The notes under the pieces were generated by a model. The model was not told the origin of the DNA. It saw nothing but the letters and a program-made list of their open reading frames with translations, and ran no database searches. A DNA stretch of 6,605 nt from Lentisphaerota bacterium (GTDB lineage: Bacteria; Verrucomicrobiota; Kiritimatiellia; RFP12; UBA3636), in NCBI GenBank assembly GCA_012511845.1, contig JAAZFF010000320.1:1-6605 (forward strand), in the 5' to 3' direction. The translations under genes were made by a program, and so were the position numbers. The stretch's first letter is position 1. Every line of letters begins with the position of its first letter. Below are positions 6,422 to 6,605 of this stretch, piece after piece.

Positions 6422-6605
6422 ATGGAAAAAATGAAACACATAACAGCAGCAATTCTAGCTGTTTGGGCGGGTGGAATTATGAGTGAAGGAATCAGATGGG
6501 AGGCACTTTGCGAACCGGGTGGTGGCGGCGCTATCGTTGCTGTCGAAGTTTCCCCCCATAATTCAAAGCATATCATTTCAAGCGGAGATATGCTCAGTGC
6601 TGCAG
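6422..6605 (+). CDS. Exported protein, probable Asp-box/GH74-like beta-propeller (N-terminal part, truncated by window)
   Basis: The frame is open from ATG 6422 to the window end, 61 codons, with no stop. Residues 1-22 look like a Sec signal peptide: basic MEKMKH, then hydrophobic ITAAILAVWAGGIM; the cleavage site is unclear (near MSEG). The mature start reads WEALCEPGGGGAIVAVEVSPHN, then HIISSGDMLSAA. 'W..L..GGGG.I..I..P....' followed by a strand and a Gly-Asp turn is how Asp-box (BNR/sortilin-like) and GH74-type beta-propeller proteins commonly begin, each blade describing one W/GGGG strand set. No Asp-box itself (S.D.G..W) lies inside the window, so this is a resemblance over about 35 residues. 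Sialidase-like or xyloglucanase-like activity cannot be claimed. It follows the PATR gene by 69 nt on the same strand across a hairpin, and may share its promoter. Confidence 0.5.
   Translation, partial: MEKMKHITAAILAVWAGGIMSEGIRWEALCEPGGGGAIVAVEVSPHNSKHIISSGDMLSAA

Noticed and set aside
6047..6576. Two overlapping 130-codon minus-strand open frames across the PATR gene end and the start of the last gene.
   Set aside because: Both run antisense to well-supported coding sequence and across the hairpin. Neither product resembles a known protein.

Overview
The window most likely comes from a bacterium of the PVC superphylum, Lentisphaerota/Kiritimatiellota-like. This is an inference from gene content: a signal peptidase I with the long charged N-terminal extension and large internal insertion seen in that group, a secreted protein built from autotransporter-associated beta-strand (PATR) repeats without a beta-barrel, and a GntR-headed, LacI-bodied regulator next to a glycoside hydrolase. 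No rRNA or other phylogenetic marker is present, so the assignment is tentative.

Layout, left to right. (1) 2-934 (+): C-terminal 310 codons of a GH42-like glycoside hydrolase, cut by the window edge. (2) 1004-2068 (+): a GntR/LacI hybrid regulator 69 nt downstream, probably co-transcribed and sensing a sugar. (3) 2103-3401 (-): signal peptidase I, convergent with the regulator across a 34-nt gap. (4) 3402-3949: a long, AT-rich, structure-rich divergent intergenic region. It holds a perfect-consensus sigma70-type promoter (TTGACA-N18-TATAAT, 3696-3725) pointing right, a leader of about 215 nt with two mutually exclusive hairpins and a possible 51-codon leader ORF, and a terminator-like hairpin on the minus strand upstream of the peptidase gene. 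(5) 3950-6352 (+): a secreted PATR-repeat protein of about 800 residues with an embedded PA14-like domain. (6) 6371-6397: a strong hairpin. (7) 6422-6605 (+): start of a second exported protein whose first residues resemble an Asp-box/GH74-type beta-propeller; cut by the window edge.

The left genes look like part of a carbohydrate-utilisation locus with its own regulator. The right genes encode exported proteins, whose signal peptides are of the type a signal peptidase I, such as the one encoded next door, removes. By eye the first two genes are clearly GC-richer than everything after about 2100, and they and the peptidase lack a Shine-Dalgarno sequence, whereas the two right-hand secreted-protein genes have good GAGG sites. 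No tRNA, rRNA, CRISPR, transposase or insertion sequence was seen. The most notable points are the consensus promoter with a long structured leader, and the PATR plus PA14-like protein that has no visible anchor.
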